Positions 25,072 through 33,302 of a DNA stretch of 41,734 bases are shown piece after piece (the stretch's first letter is position 1; each line of letters opens with the position of its first letter). The position numbers and the translations under genes were made by a program. The notes beneath the pieces are model-generated. The model was given only the letters and a program-made list of their open reading frames with translations, was not told where the DNA came from and searched no databases. This DNA is from Acetobacteraceae bacterium (GTDB lineage Bacteria > Pseudomonadota > Alphaproteobacteria > Acetobacterales > Acetobacteraceae), in the NCBI GenBank assembly GCA_020848935.1, contig JADLHF010000202.1, positions 1 through 41,734 on the forward strand, read 5' to 3'.

Positions 25072-27585
25072 CTACTCATTGCGCAGCAGCGGCGCCGCGC
25101 GCGCGCGCAGTGCCGCCTCGGTGCCGGCGAACCCCACCAGCAGCATCATCACAACGCAGGAGACCACCGTCGCCGCCAGGGTGCCGGGCAGGAACGCCCA
25201 GTCGGCCCGCATCAGGAACCGCACCACCCACCAGCTTGCCGCCGTTCCCACCGCCGCGGCCAGCACGCCGGCCACCAGCCCCAGCATGCCGAACTCCACC
25301 AGCCACGCCGCCCGGATCTGCCCCCGCGTCGCCCCCAGGGTCTTCAGGATCACCGCCTCGCGGATGCGTTGCCGCTGCCCCGCCGCCACCGCGCCCGCCA
25401 GCACCAGCGCCCCGCTGGCCAGGGTGAGCGATCCGGTCGCCGCAAGGGCCGCGGCAATCCGCGACAGCAGGTCGGACAGGCTGCGCAGCACCTCCTCCAC
25501 CCGGATGCCGGAGACATTGGGCAGCGCGTCGGTGATCGTGCGCAGCACCAGCGGCTGCACGCCGGGCGCGGCGCGCACGGTGGCGACATTGGCGTGCGGC
25601 GCCCGCGCCAGCAGGCCGGGACTGGCCACCATGGTGAAGTTGAGGCCCATGCTGCGCCAGGCGATGTCGCGCAGGCTCGCCACCGTCAGGTCCAGGTTGC
25701 GCCCCAGCACGTTCACCCGGATCACGTCGCCGATCCGCACCCCCCAGCCCTCGGCCAGCCTGGCATCGAACGACACCAGCGGCTTGCCCTGGTAGTCCGC
25801 CGCCCACCACGCCCCCGCCACCAGCCGCGTGCCTTCCGGCGGGACGGCGGCGTAGGTCAGGCCGCGATCGCCGCGCAGCGCCCAGGCGGTGTCCGGCGTC
25901 GCCGCCACACGGTCCGCCGGCACCCCGGCCACGGCGACGATGCGCGCGCGCAGGCTGGGCACGTGGCGCACCTCGCCCACCCCGGGGATTGCCGCCAGCA
26001 GCGCCTGGAACCGCGCCAGCTGGTCGTTCTGGATGTCGATGAAGAAGAAGCTCGGCGCCCGCGCGGGCAACTGCTCGGCGATCTGGCGGCGCACATTGCC
26101 CTGGATCAGCACGACGGCCGCCAGGGTGGACAGGCCCAGCCCGACCGACACCAGCATCAGCGGCGTGGCGGCACCCGGCCGGTGCAGGTTGGACAGGCCC
26201 AGCTGCGCCCAGGCTCGCCTGCCATTGGGAACAATCCGCGCCGCCGCCATCAGCGCCCAGGCGCCGAGCCGGAACAGCAGCAGCGTGCCCGCCGCCGCCG
26301 CGCAGAACCACAGGGCGAAGCCGCGGTCCTCGCTGGCCGCCACCACCAGCCCCACCAGGGCGGCGGCGAGCACCGCATTGGCGGCAACCAGCCAGGCCGG
26401 CGGCCGCGCCCGCGCCGGCATCATGGCGTCGCGGAACAGCGCCGCACCGGGAATCCGCATCGCCCGGCCCAGCGGCCACAGCGCGAAGCTGGCCGCGGTC
26501 AGCAGGCCGAACAGCCCCGCCAGCGCCAGCGGGCCGACAAACAGCCCCTGCACCGGCGGCACCGGCAGCACATCGCCCAGCAGCAGCGTCGCCAGCACCG
26601 GCAGCCCCGCGCCGGCCACCAGCCCGATCAGCACGCCCAGCACGGCCAACGCCATCACCTGCACCAGCGCGATGGCGAACACCGTCAACTGCGAGGCGCC
26701 CAGGCAGCGCAGCACGGCGATGGCGCGCGCGCGCGCCGCCAGCCAGGCGCGCACCCCGTTGGCCACGCCGATCCCGCCCACCAGCAGCGCGGTCAGCCCG
26801 ACCAGGGTCATGAACAGGCTGGTGCGCTCGATGAAGCGGCTGACCTGCGGTGCCGCGTCCGCGGCCTGGCGGATGCGCCAGCCGGTATTGGGGAAGGCGG
26901 CGCGCAGGTCGCGCAGCAGCGCCGGCAGCGCCGCCGCTTCGGGCAGGCGGGCGCGCAGGTGGTGCTCCACGATGGCGCCGGGTTGCAGCAACCCGGTGGC
27001 CGCCAGCGCCGGCAGCGACACCAGCGCGCGCGGCCCGAACAGCGACGGGCTGGCCACCCGGTCCGGCTCGGCGGCCACCGTGGCGCGCAGTTCCAGGCTG
27101 GCGGTGCCCAGCCGCAGCACCGCCCCCGGCGCCACCCCCAGCCGCTCCAGCACCGCCGGCTCCACGGCGATGCCGAACCGGCCGTCCCGCTCATCCAGCG
27201 CCTGGGCCATGGTTTGCGCCGGGGCAAAGCCGACCTCGCCGATCAGCGGCCAGGCGCCGTCCACCGCCTTCAGCTCCACCAGCAGCCGCGCGCCCGATGG
27301 CGCCACCAGCATCGAGCGCAGGGTGGTGATGTCCGACAGCACCGCCCCGCGCCCGGCCAGCCAGGTTCGCAATGCGTCCGGCAAGGGCTGGGCGCCGCCG
27401 AGCACGTCGATGTCGCCGCCCAGGATGCGCGCGCCGTCCTGCGCCAGCCCGCGTTCGATCCCCTCGCGCAGCGAGCCGATGGCCGCGATCGCCGCCACCC
27501 CCAGCGCCAGGCAGGCCAGCACGATGCGCAGCCCGGCAATGCCGCCGCGCAACTCCCGCCGTGCGATCCGCAGGATGGTGATCAC
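25072..27585 (-). CDS. ABC exporter permease, YbbP-type (FtsX domains)
   Basis: 837 aa. Order of parts: N-terminal membrane helix (GLRIVLACLALGVAAIAAIG), a periplasmic domain (about 45-240), an FtsX core of helices (about 265-400), a second helix set, another periplasmic domain (about 505-690) and a C-terminal FtsX domain (LTLASGALVLAGAVAAGQRQRIREAVILKTLG and on). This matches YbbP of E. coli, permease of the YbbA-YbbP exporter. Such ABC permeases move or extract lipids and proteins from the inner membrane rather than importing solutes. The start is GTG 27585, overlapping the ATPase stop as GTGA, so the two are translationally coupled. Gene order with divergent tesA matches E. coli. Confidence 0.9.
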   Translation of the reverse strand: MITILRIARRELRGGIAGLRIVLACLALGVAAIAAIGSLREGIERGLAQDGARILGGDIDVLGGAQPLPDALRTWLAGRGAVLSDITTLRSMLVAPSGARLLVELKAVDGAWPLIGEVGFAPAQTMAQALDERDGRFGIAVEPAVLERLGVAPGAVLRLGTASLELRATVAAEPDRVASPSLFGPRALVSLPALAATGLLQPGAIVEHHLRARLPEAAALPALLRDLRAAFPNTGWRIRQAADAAPQVSRFIERTSLFMTLVGLTALLVGGIGVANGVRAWLAARARAIAVLRCLGASQLTVFAIALVQVMALAVLGVLIGLVAGAGLPVLATLLLGDVLPVPPVQGLFVGPLALAGLFGLLTAASFALWPLGRAMRIPGAALFRDAMMPARARPPAWLVAANAVLAAALVGLVVAASEDRGFALWFCAAAAGTLLLFRLGAWALMAAARIVPNGRRAWAQLGLSNLHRPGAATPLMLVSVGLGLSTLAAVVLIQGNVRRQIAEQLPARAPSFFFIDIQNDQLARFQALLAAIPGVGEVRHVPSLRARIVAVAGVPADRVAATPDTAWALRGDRGLTYAAVPPEGTRLVAGAWWAADYQGKPLVSFDARLAEGWGVRIGDVIRVNVLGRNLDLTVASLRDIAWRSMGLNFTMVASPGLLARAPHANVATVRAAPGVQPLVLRTITDALPNVSGIRVEEVLRSLSDLLSRIAAALAATGSLTLASGALVLAGAVAAGQRQRIREAVILKTLGATRGQIRAAWLVEFGMLGLVAGVLAAAVGTAASWWVVRFLMRADWAFLPGTLAATVVSCVVMMLLVGFAGTEAALRARAAPLLRNE

Positions 27586-28358
27586 GTGGTGGCCGCGTCG
27601 TCGCCCGGCACGATCAGCCCGTCGCCGATGCGGATGATCCGCCCGCAGCGCGCGGCCAGTGCGGGGTCGTGGGTGATCAGCATCAGCGTGGTGCCGTGGC
27701 GCGCGCGCAGCTCGAACAGCAGCTCCATCACCGCCGCCCCGGTGGCGCCGTCCAGGTTGCCGGTCGGCTCGTCGGCCAGCAGCAGCCGCGGCCGGGGCGC
27801 GAAGGCGCGGGCCAATGCCACGCGCTGCTGCTCGCCGCCGGACAGCTGGCCCGGCAGATGGGTCAGCCGATGGCCCAGCCCGACGGACACCAGGCTTTCC
27901 GCCGCCCGCGCCATGGCATCCGCCGCCCCGGCCAGTTCCAGCGGGATCGCCACGTTCTCCAGCGCGGTCATGCTGGCGATCAGGTGGAAGGCCTGGAACA
28001 CGATGCCCACCTCGCGCCGCCGCAGCCGGGCCAGCGCATCCTCGTCCATCCGGGTCAGGTCGTGCCCGTCCAGCACCACGCTGCCCGACGTCGCCGCCTC
28101 CAGCCCCGCCAGCACCATCAGCAGGCTGGTCTTGCCGGAGCCGGACGGCCCCACCACCCCCACCGCCTCGCCGGCGGCGATGTCCAGGTCGATGCCGCGC
28201 AGGATGTTGACCGGCCCGGCGGCCGCCGCCACGGTCAGGTGCAGGCCGCGCACCTGCACCAGCGGCGCCCCAGGGGGCATGGTCGTGGCCGGATCCGGGG
28301 CCATATGCACGGCAGCGGTCGGGATTTCGGCCAGGACGGAGGTGGAGGGCGTGTTCAT
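27582..28358 (-). CDS. ABC transporter ATPase, YbbA-type
   Basis: 258 aa from ATG 28358. Walker A GPSGSGKT (70-77), Q-loop at Q122, signature LSGGEQQR (172-179), Walker B LLLADEPTGNLD (192-203) and H-loop H230 are all intact. It is close to YbbA/LolD/MacB ATPases and powers the FtsX-type permease encoded next to it. The start is uncertain: 28358, 28304 and 28280 are all in frame, and none has a strong ribosome site; YbbA homologues begin nearer the last one. If 28358 is right, its start codon shares CATG with divergent tesA. Codon bias supports coding over the longer form. Confidence 0.88.
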   Translation of the reverse strand: MNTPSTSVLAEIPTAAVHMAPDPATTMPPGAPLVQVRGLHLTVAAAAGPVNILRGIDLDIAAGEAVGVVGPSGSGKTSLLMVLAGLEAATSGSVVLDGHDLTRMDEDALARLRRREVGIVFQAFHLIASMTALENVAIPLELAGAADAMARAAESLVSVGLGHRLTHLPGQLSGGEQQRVALARAFAPRPRLLLADEPTGNLDGATGAAVMELLFELRARHGTTLMLITHDPALAARCGRIIRIGDGLIVPGDDAATT

Positions 28359-29007
28359 GACCGCACGATATGGGCCGGGTTGCAGCAGGCGCAAAGCCGC
28401 GATCGCCCTGGCTTGCGCGGTTTTCATCTCCCGGCCGGCCGCCGCGGCCCCGCTGCGGCTGCTGGTGCTGGGCGATTCGCTGGCCGCCGGCTACGGGCTG
28501 GCGGCGTCCGACGGGTTCCAGGCCCGCCTGCTGGCCGGGCTGCGCGCGCGCGGGCTGGACGTCGTGCTGGTCGACGGCGCGGTCAGCGGCGACACCACCG
28601 CCGGCGGGCGGGCGCGGCTGGACTGGGTGCTGGCGGCACCGGTCGATGCCGCGCTGGTCGAACTCGGCGGCAATGACGGGCTGCGCGGCATCGACCCGCG
28701 CGATACCGAGGCCAACCTGGCCGCCATCCTGGACACGCTGGCCGCGCGCGGCATTCCGGTGCTGCTGTCCGGCATGCTGGCGCCGCCCAATCTCGGCCCC
28801 GACTACGGCGACGCCTTCGCGAGCGCCTTCCGCCGCCTCGGCGCCCGGCCCGGCGTGATGTTCGACCGCTTCTTCCTGGAGGGCGTCGCCGGCGACCCCG
28901 CGCTGAACCAGCCCGACCGCATCCACCCCAATGCCCGCGGCGCGGCCATCGTGGCCGAACGGCTGACCCCGCTGGTTGCCGCCCTGCTGGCCCGGGTCGG
29001 GCGCTAG
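28357..29007 (+). CDS. tesA: TesA-like GDSL esterase/lysophospholipase
   Basis: 216 aa. A signal peptide (SRRKAAIALACAVFISRPAAAA) precedes the SGNH hydrolase fold. Block I is GDSL at 39-42 with nucleophile S41, block II has G78, block III is GGND (104-107), and the Asp/His pair is D187 and H190 in DRIHP. TesA is periplasmic with thioesterase, lysophospholipase and arylesterase activity. ATG 28357 follows GGAGGG with 7-nt spacing, a strong ribosome site. It is the first gene of tesA-thpR-phosphatase-udg and is divergent from the YbbA/YbbP genes, as in E. coli. Confidence 0.93.
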   Translation: MTARYGPGCSRRKAAIALACAVFISRPAAAAPLRLLVLGDSLAAGYGLAASDGFQARLLAGLRARGLDVVLVDGAVSGDTTAGGRARLDWVLAAPVDAALVELGGNDGLRGIDPRDTEANLAAILDTLAARGIPVLLSGMLAPPNLGPDYGDAFASAFRRLGARPGVMFDRFFLEGVAGDPALNQPDRIHPNARGAAIVAERLTPLVAALLARVGR

Positions 29008-29009
29008 CG

Positions 29010-29546
29010 ATGCGGCTGTTCGTCGGGCTCGACCTGCCATGGGAGACGCGCCAGCGCCTGGCGCAGCTGGGCGGCGGCGGCGTTCCCGGCGCGCGCTGGG
29101 TGCCGATCGAGAACTACCACCTGACCCTGCGCTTCATCGGCGAGGTGCCGAAGTTCCGCGCCGAGGAGATCGACATCGCCCTGGACGCCCTGCGCGCCCG
29201 GCGCTTCAGCCTGGAACTCGCCGGCGTCGGCACCTTCGCCAAGGCCGGGCGCGACACCACGCTGTGGATCGGCGTGGCCGGCAATCCGGCCCTGGCGCAC
29301 CTGGCCGGAAAGATCGAGACCGCCCTGCAGCGCGCCGGCCTGCCGCCCGAACGCCGCCGCTTCCGCCCGCATGTGACCCTGGCGCGGCTGGACAATGCAC
29401 CGCCCGACAAGCTGGCCAGCTTCGTGCAGGCGCACAACCTGTTCCGCTCGGCACCGATCGCGATCGAGCATTTCACCCTGTTCAGCTCGTTGCTGGGCAA
29501 GGAGGCCTCGGTCTACATGCCGGAGGTGGAGTACCCGCTGGCATGA
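29010..29546 (+). CDS. thpR: RNA 2',3'-cyclic phosphodiesterase
   Basis: 178 aa of the LigT/2H phosphoesterase family. Both HxTx motifs are present: H37-L-T39-L in NYHLTLRFIG and H121-V-T123-L in RPHVTLARL. The enzyme opens 2',3'-cyclic phosphates on RNA to a 2'-phosphate and can ligate tRNA halves in vitro. It starts two bases after the tesA stop and its stop overlaps the next start (ATGA), so it is in a tightly coupled operon. Confidence 0.94.
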   Translation: MRLFVGLDLPWETRQRLAQLGGGGVPGARWVPIENYHLTLRFIGEVPKFRAEEIDIALDALRARRFSLELAGVGTFAKAGRDTTLWIGVAGNPALAHLAGKIETALQRAGLPPERRRFRPHVTLARLDNAPPDKLASFVQAHNLFRSAPIAIEHFTLFSSLLGKEASVYMPEVEYPLA

Positions 29547-30121
29547 CCATCGTCCATTACATCACCCATCCCGACGTGGTCATCGACCCGGCCGTGCCGG
29601 TGCAGGACTGGCCGCTGTCCGACCGCGGCCGCGCCCGCATGCGCGCCGCCCTGGCCGCCCCCTGGGTGGCCGGGATCGCCGCCGTGCATTGCAGCACCGA
29701 GCGCAAGGCGATCGACGGCGCCGATATCCTGGCCGGCCATCTCGGCTGCGGCTTCGGCCTGCACCCCGACCTTCGCGAGAACGACCGCAGCGCCACCGGC
29801 TTCCTGCCCCGCGCCGCGTTCGAGGCCACCGCCGACCTGTTCTTCGCCCACCCCACCGAAAGCATCCGCGGCTGGGAACGCGCGATCGACGCCCAGGCGC
29901 GCGTTGTCGCCGCGGTCGAACGCGTGCTCTCGCTGCCGCTGCGGGGCGATGTGGCCATCGTCGCGCATGGCGGCGTCGGCGCGCTGCTGCTCTGCGCCCT
30001 GCTCGGCGAGCCGATCAGCCGCCGCCGCGACCAGCCGCAGACCGCCGCCGGCGGCTTCCGCTTCGCCTTCGACGCCGCCACAAGCGGCGTGCTGCACGGC
30101 TGGCAACGGATCGATGCCTGA
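29543..30121 (+). CDS. Histidine-phosphatase-fold protein with THP in place of RHG
   Basis: 192 aa. The N-terminal motif is T8-H9-P10 where phosphoglycerate-mutase-type phosphatases have R-H-G, so the catalytic His is present but the phosphate-pocket Arg is replaced. The other elements fit: R54 in HCSTERKAIDGADIL, E79 in ENDRSATGF, and H142 in VAHGGVGALLL. It is probably still a phosphatase or a phosphate-binding relative; activity cannot be assumed. It overlaps thpR by four bases and the glycosylase gene by eight. Products of ThpR carry a 2'-phosphate, so this could be a partner, which is speculation from context. Confidence 0.85.
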   Translation: MTIVHYITHPDVVIDPAVPVQDWPLSDRGRARMRAALAAPWVAGIAAVHCSTERKAIDGADILAGHLGCGFGLHPDLRENDRSATGFLPRAAFEATADLFFAHPTESIRGWERAIDAQARVVAAVERVLSLPLRGDVAIVAHGGVGALLLCALLGEPISRRRDQPQTAAGGFRFAFDAATSGVLHGWQRIDA

Positions 30122-30692
30122 GACCCTCGCCCAAGCCGCCGCCGCCGCCCGCGCCTGCACGCTCTGCGCCGACCGCCTGCCGCTCGGCCCCCGCCCGGTG
30201 CTGCAGATCTCCGCCACGGCACGGCTGCTGATCATCGGCCAGGCGCCGGGCACCAAGGTGCACGCCTCCGGCATCCCGTGGGACGATGCCTCCGGCGCCC
30301 GGCTGCGCGGCTGGATGGGCATCGCGGCCGAGGAATTCTACGACGAGTCCCGCATCGCCATCCTGCCGATGGGGCTGTGCTACCCCGGCCGCCTGCCCAA
30401 TGGCGGCGACGCGCCGCCGATGCCGCTTTGCGCGCCCACCTGGCACCCGCGCCTGCTGCCGCTGCTGCCGGCGCTGCGCCTGACCCTGCTGGTGGGCAGC
30501 TACGCCATCGCCCGCGCGCTCGGCCCCGGCGGCATGACCGCGCATGTCCGCGGCTTTCGCGCCCAGCTGCCCGCGCGCCTGCCGCTGCCGCACCCATCCT
30601 GGCGCACCGGCGGGTGGGAGCGGAAGAACCCCTGGTTCGCCGCCGAAATCCTGCCGCTGCTGCGCGCGCGCGTGCGCGCCGCGCTCGACTGA
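30114..30692 (+). CDS. Uracil-DNA glycosylase superfamily protein with Fe-S cysteines
   Basis: 192 aa. Motif 1 is GQAPG (42-46) and the C-terminal motif is LPHPSWR with H160, as in UDG families. Exactly four cysteines are present, C15, C18, C89 and C106, in the C-x2-C and C-x14-17-C spacing that binds a 4Fe-4S cluster in family 4/5 enzymes. It probably removes uracil or another damaged base from DNA. The catalytic residues differ among families and cannot be fixed without an alignment. It overlaps the preceding gene by eight bases and ends the operon. Confidence 0.87.
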   Translation: MPETLAQAAAAARACTLCADRLPLGPRPVLQISATARLLIIGQAPGTKVHASGIPWDDASGARLRGWMGIAAEEFYDESRIAILPMGLCYPGRLPNGGDAPPMPLCAPTWHPRLLPLLPALRLTLLVGSYAIARALGPGGMTAHVRGFRAQLPARLPLPHPSWRTGGWERKNPWFAAEILPLLRARVRAALD

Positions 30693-30812
30693 CGCAGGCG
30701 GGCGCGCAGCGGCCCGTCGGGCGAATTCCGCGCACTGCCCTGGCCTTCGGCCCGGCGATCCGCCAGAATTGCAGCCGCAATACCGCCGCGACCACGACCC
30801 AGGAGACGCGCC

Positions 30813-32390
30813 ATGAAGCGCCGCAGCTTGTTGACCGCCGCCGCCCTCTCGGCCCTGCCGCTCGCCCGCCCCGCCCTGGCCCAGGGCTCCGGCAACCCCC
30901 GCGTGCTGCGCTTCGTGCCCCACGCCGACCTGGCCAACCCCGACCCGGTCTGGTCCACCACCACGGTTGCCGCCATGCACGGCATGATGGTGTGGGACAA
31001 GCTCTACGACCTGGACGAGAGCTTCCTGCCGCAGAAGCAGATGGTCGCCGGCGAGGAGGTCAGCGACGACGGCCTCACCTGGACCCTGACCCTGCGCGAG
31101 GGCCTGATGTACCATGACGGCGAGCCCGTCCGCGCCGCCGACGCCGTCGCCTCGATCGAGCGCACCAAGCGCCGCGCCCCGCTGGTCGAAACCCTGATGG
31201 CCGCCACCAACGAGCTCGTCGCGCTGGACGACCACCGCCTGCGCCTGCGCCTGAAGAAGCGCTTCTCCCTGCTGCCCTACGCCCTGACCGGCGTCTTCAT
31301 CATGCCCGAGCGCATCGCCAAGACCGACGCCTTCACCCAGATCAAGGAGTACATCGGCAGCGGCCCGTACAGGTTCGTCCGCGAGGAATGGACCGCCGGC
31401 GCCGGCGCGGTCTATGTCCGCAACGAGAAATACATCCCCCGCGCCGAGCCGATCAGCATGTGGGCCGGCGGCAAGGTGACCCATTTCGACCGCGTCGAAT
31501 GGACCACCATGCCCGACCCCTCCACCTCGCTGGCCGCCCTGCAGCGCGGCGAGATCGACTGGCTGGACTCCGTCCTGCCCGATCACCTGCCGATCCTGCG
31601 CCGCGCCAAGGACGTCAAGATCGAGGTCTTCGACCAGCTCGGCAACCTGATGAGCCTGTTCTTCAACAGCTACCAGGCGCCCTTCGACAACGTGAAGCTG
31701 CGCCGCGCGGTGCTGGCCGCCGTCTCGCAGCAGGATTTCGTCGACGGCGTGCTGGGCGACGAGGCCAAGAGCCTGGGCGGCACCGGGGTCGGCGTGTTCC
31801 CGCCGAAATCGCCCTATGCCAGCAAAGCCGGCATGGAACTGATGCAGGCCAACCTGGCCGCCGCCAAGAAGATGGTCGCCGAAAGCGGCTACAAGGGCGA
31901 GAAGATCGTGCTGATGTCGCCCACCGACATCGCCGCGATCCGCCAGTCCTCGCTGCTCGCCGACGGGCTGCTCAAGTCGCTCGGCCTGAACGTGGAATTC
32001 GCCAGCATGGACTGGGGCACCATGATCCAGCGCCGCAACAACAAGGAAGGCACCGACAAGGGCGGCTGGAGCTGCTACACCACCTCCTGGACCGGCCTGT
32101 CCATCAACACGCCGGCCACCTCCCTGCCGCTGCGCGCCAACGGCGCCGCCGCCGGGGCGTGGTGGCGCCCCACCCTGCCCGAGGTGGAGAAACTGCGCGA
32201 CGCCTGGTTCGACGCGCCCGACCTCGCCACCCAGAAGAAGATCGCCGAACAGATCCAGCGCCAGGCCCTGGAGAACGTCATGTTCGTGCCGCTCGGCCTG
32301 CAATTCGGCCCCACCGCCTTCCGCAGCAACCTGACCGGCTTCGCCCGCTCCGGCTACGCGGTGTTCTGGGGGGTTCGCAAGACAGCGTAA
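30813..32390 (+). CDS. Family-5 (DppA-like) solute-binding protein
   Basis: 525 aa. The signal peptide MKRRSLLTAAALSALPLARP has twin arginines, so Tat export is possible. The mature part has the SBP-5 blocks: TWTLTLREGLMYHDGEPVRAADA, the hinge segment IKEYIGSGPYRFVREEW and a C-terminal lobe ending in FARSGYAVFWGVRK. These proteins bind peptides, opines, nickel or other ligands for ABC import. No permease or ATPase gene is adjacent, so it is an orphan; the ligand is unknown. A good AGGAGACGCGCC ribosome site precedes the ATG. Repeat element copy 4 begins immediately after its stop. Confidence 0.9.
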   Translation: MKRRSLLTAAALSALPLARPALAQGSGNPRVLRFVPHADLANPDPVWSTTTVAAMHGMMVWDKLYDLDESFLPQKQMVAGEEVSDDGLTWTLTLREGLMYHDGEPVRAADAVASIERTKRRAPLVETLMAATNELVALDDHRLRLRLKKRFSLLPYALTGVFIMPERIAKTDAFTQIKEYIGSGPYRFVREEWTAGAGAVYVRNEKYIPRAEPISMWAGGKVTHFDRVEWTTMPDPSTSLAALQRGEIDWLDSVLPDHLPILRRAKDVKIEVFDQLGNLMSLFFNSYQAPFDNVKLRRAVLAAVSQQDFVDGVLGDEAKSLGGTGVGVFPPKSPYASKAGMELMQANLAAAKKMVAESGYKGEKIVLMSPTDIAAIRQSSLLADGLLKSLGLNVEFASMDWGTMIQRRNNKEGTDKGGWSCYTTSWTGLSINTPATSLPLRANGAAAGAWWRPTLPEVEKLRDAWFDAPDLATQKKIAEQIQRQALENVMFVPLGLQFGPTAFRSNLTGFARSGYAVFWGVRKTA

Positions 32391-32524
32391 GGGAAGGTCT
32401 TCTTTTTCTGAAGAAAAAGAAGCAAAAAGACTTTTCGTTCATTGGAGCGTGTGGCACCGCCGTTGCCACAAGCTCCAATGAACAGAAGTTTTTTGGTTCT
32501 TTTTTTCAAAAAAGAACCCTTCCT
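32391..32524. repeat. Composite palindromic element, copy 4 (A...B)
   Basis: Starts directly after the SBP stop codon. Hairpin A is 32399-32422 and hairpin B 32496-32517. Between them is an almost perfect dyad: GTTCATTGGAGC (32437-32448) with GCTCCAATGAAC (32472-32483), then TGTGGCA (32450-32456) with TGCCACA (32464-32470). A T6 run (32489-32494) follows, so the middle reads as an intrinsic terminator. Confidence 0.92.
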
Positions 32525-32606
32525 TACCTGCCCTTTGCATGGGGATAGCCCGCCCCCAAGCCAGCCGCTATACCTCCCACCCCTCACCCCAGCCGGAACC
32601 ATCGCC

Positions 32607-33302
32607 ATGCCGCAGGATGCCGCCTATGTGATCGCGCCCCCCGCCATCACCGCCGTGCCCGTGGCCGGCGGCGGCAGCTTCCCGGTGCGCCGCGTCTTCT
32701 GCGTCGGCCGCAATTACGCCGCCCATGCCCGCGAGATGGGCAGCGACCCCGACCGCGAGCTGCCGTTCTTCTTCTGCAAGCCGGCCGATGCGCTGCTGCT
32801 GGACGGCGCCGACATGCCCTACCCGCCGATGTCCAAGGACCTCCACCACGAGATGGAGCTGGTTGTCGCCATCGGCAAAGGCGGCGCCAATATCGCGGAA
32901 TCCGGCGCCCTCGCCCATGTCTGGGGCTACGCCGCCGGCCTGGACATGACGCGGCGCGATCTCCAGAACGCCGCCAAGAAGGAGGGCAAGCCCTGGGACA
33001 TGGGCAAGGGGTTTGACCATTCCGCCCCGATCGGCACCCTGGTCCCGGCCAGCGCGCTTGCCGACCCGACGAAAGGGAAGATCGAGCTGAAGGTGAACGG
33101 CGCCGTGCGCCAGGTCTCCGACCTTTCGCTGCTGATCTGGAGTGTGGCCGAGACCATCGCCTATCTCTCCAAGCTGGTCACCCTGGCGCCGGGCGACCTG
33201 ATCTACACCGGCACGCCCGAGGGTGTCGCCGCCGTGCAGCGCGGCGACCTGCTGGAGGGCGTGGTCGAAGGCGTCGGCACCGTGCGCACCAGGATCGTCT
33301 GA
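32607..33302 (+). CDS. Fumarylacetoacetate hydrolase-fold protein (fumarylpyruvate-hydrolase-like)
   Basis: 231 aa. The FAH domain has GRNYAAHAREMG (34-45) and metal ligands E82, E84 and D113 in HHEMELVVAIG and AAGLDMTRRD. The C-terminal GDLIYTGTPEGV is also typical. FFFCKPADALL resembles fumarylpyruvate/maleylpyruvate hydrolases of gentisate breakdown, but many homologues have other substrates such as oxaloacetate, so I give no gene symbol. ATG 32607 is the only start that keeps the domain intact. Its stop overlaps the xthA start by one base (TGATG). Confidence 0.9.
   Translation: MPQDAAYVIAPPAITAVPVAGGGSFPVRRVFCVGRNYAAHAREMGSDPDRELPFFFCKPADALLLDGADMPYPPMSKDLHHEMELVVAIGKGGANIAESGALAHVWGYAAGLDMTRRDLQNAAKKEGKPWDMGKGFDHSAPIGTLVPASALADPTKGKIELKVNGAVRQVSDLSLLIWSVAETIAYLSKLVTLAPGDLIYTGTPEGVAAVQRGDLLEGVVEGVGTVRTRIV

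Noticed and set aside
25369-28350. Plus-strand open frame running through the ABC genes
   Set aside because: Its translation is Arg/Gln/Pro/Ala-rich noise opposite the permease and ATPase; only its last part, from 28357, is real (tesA).
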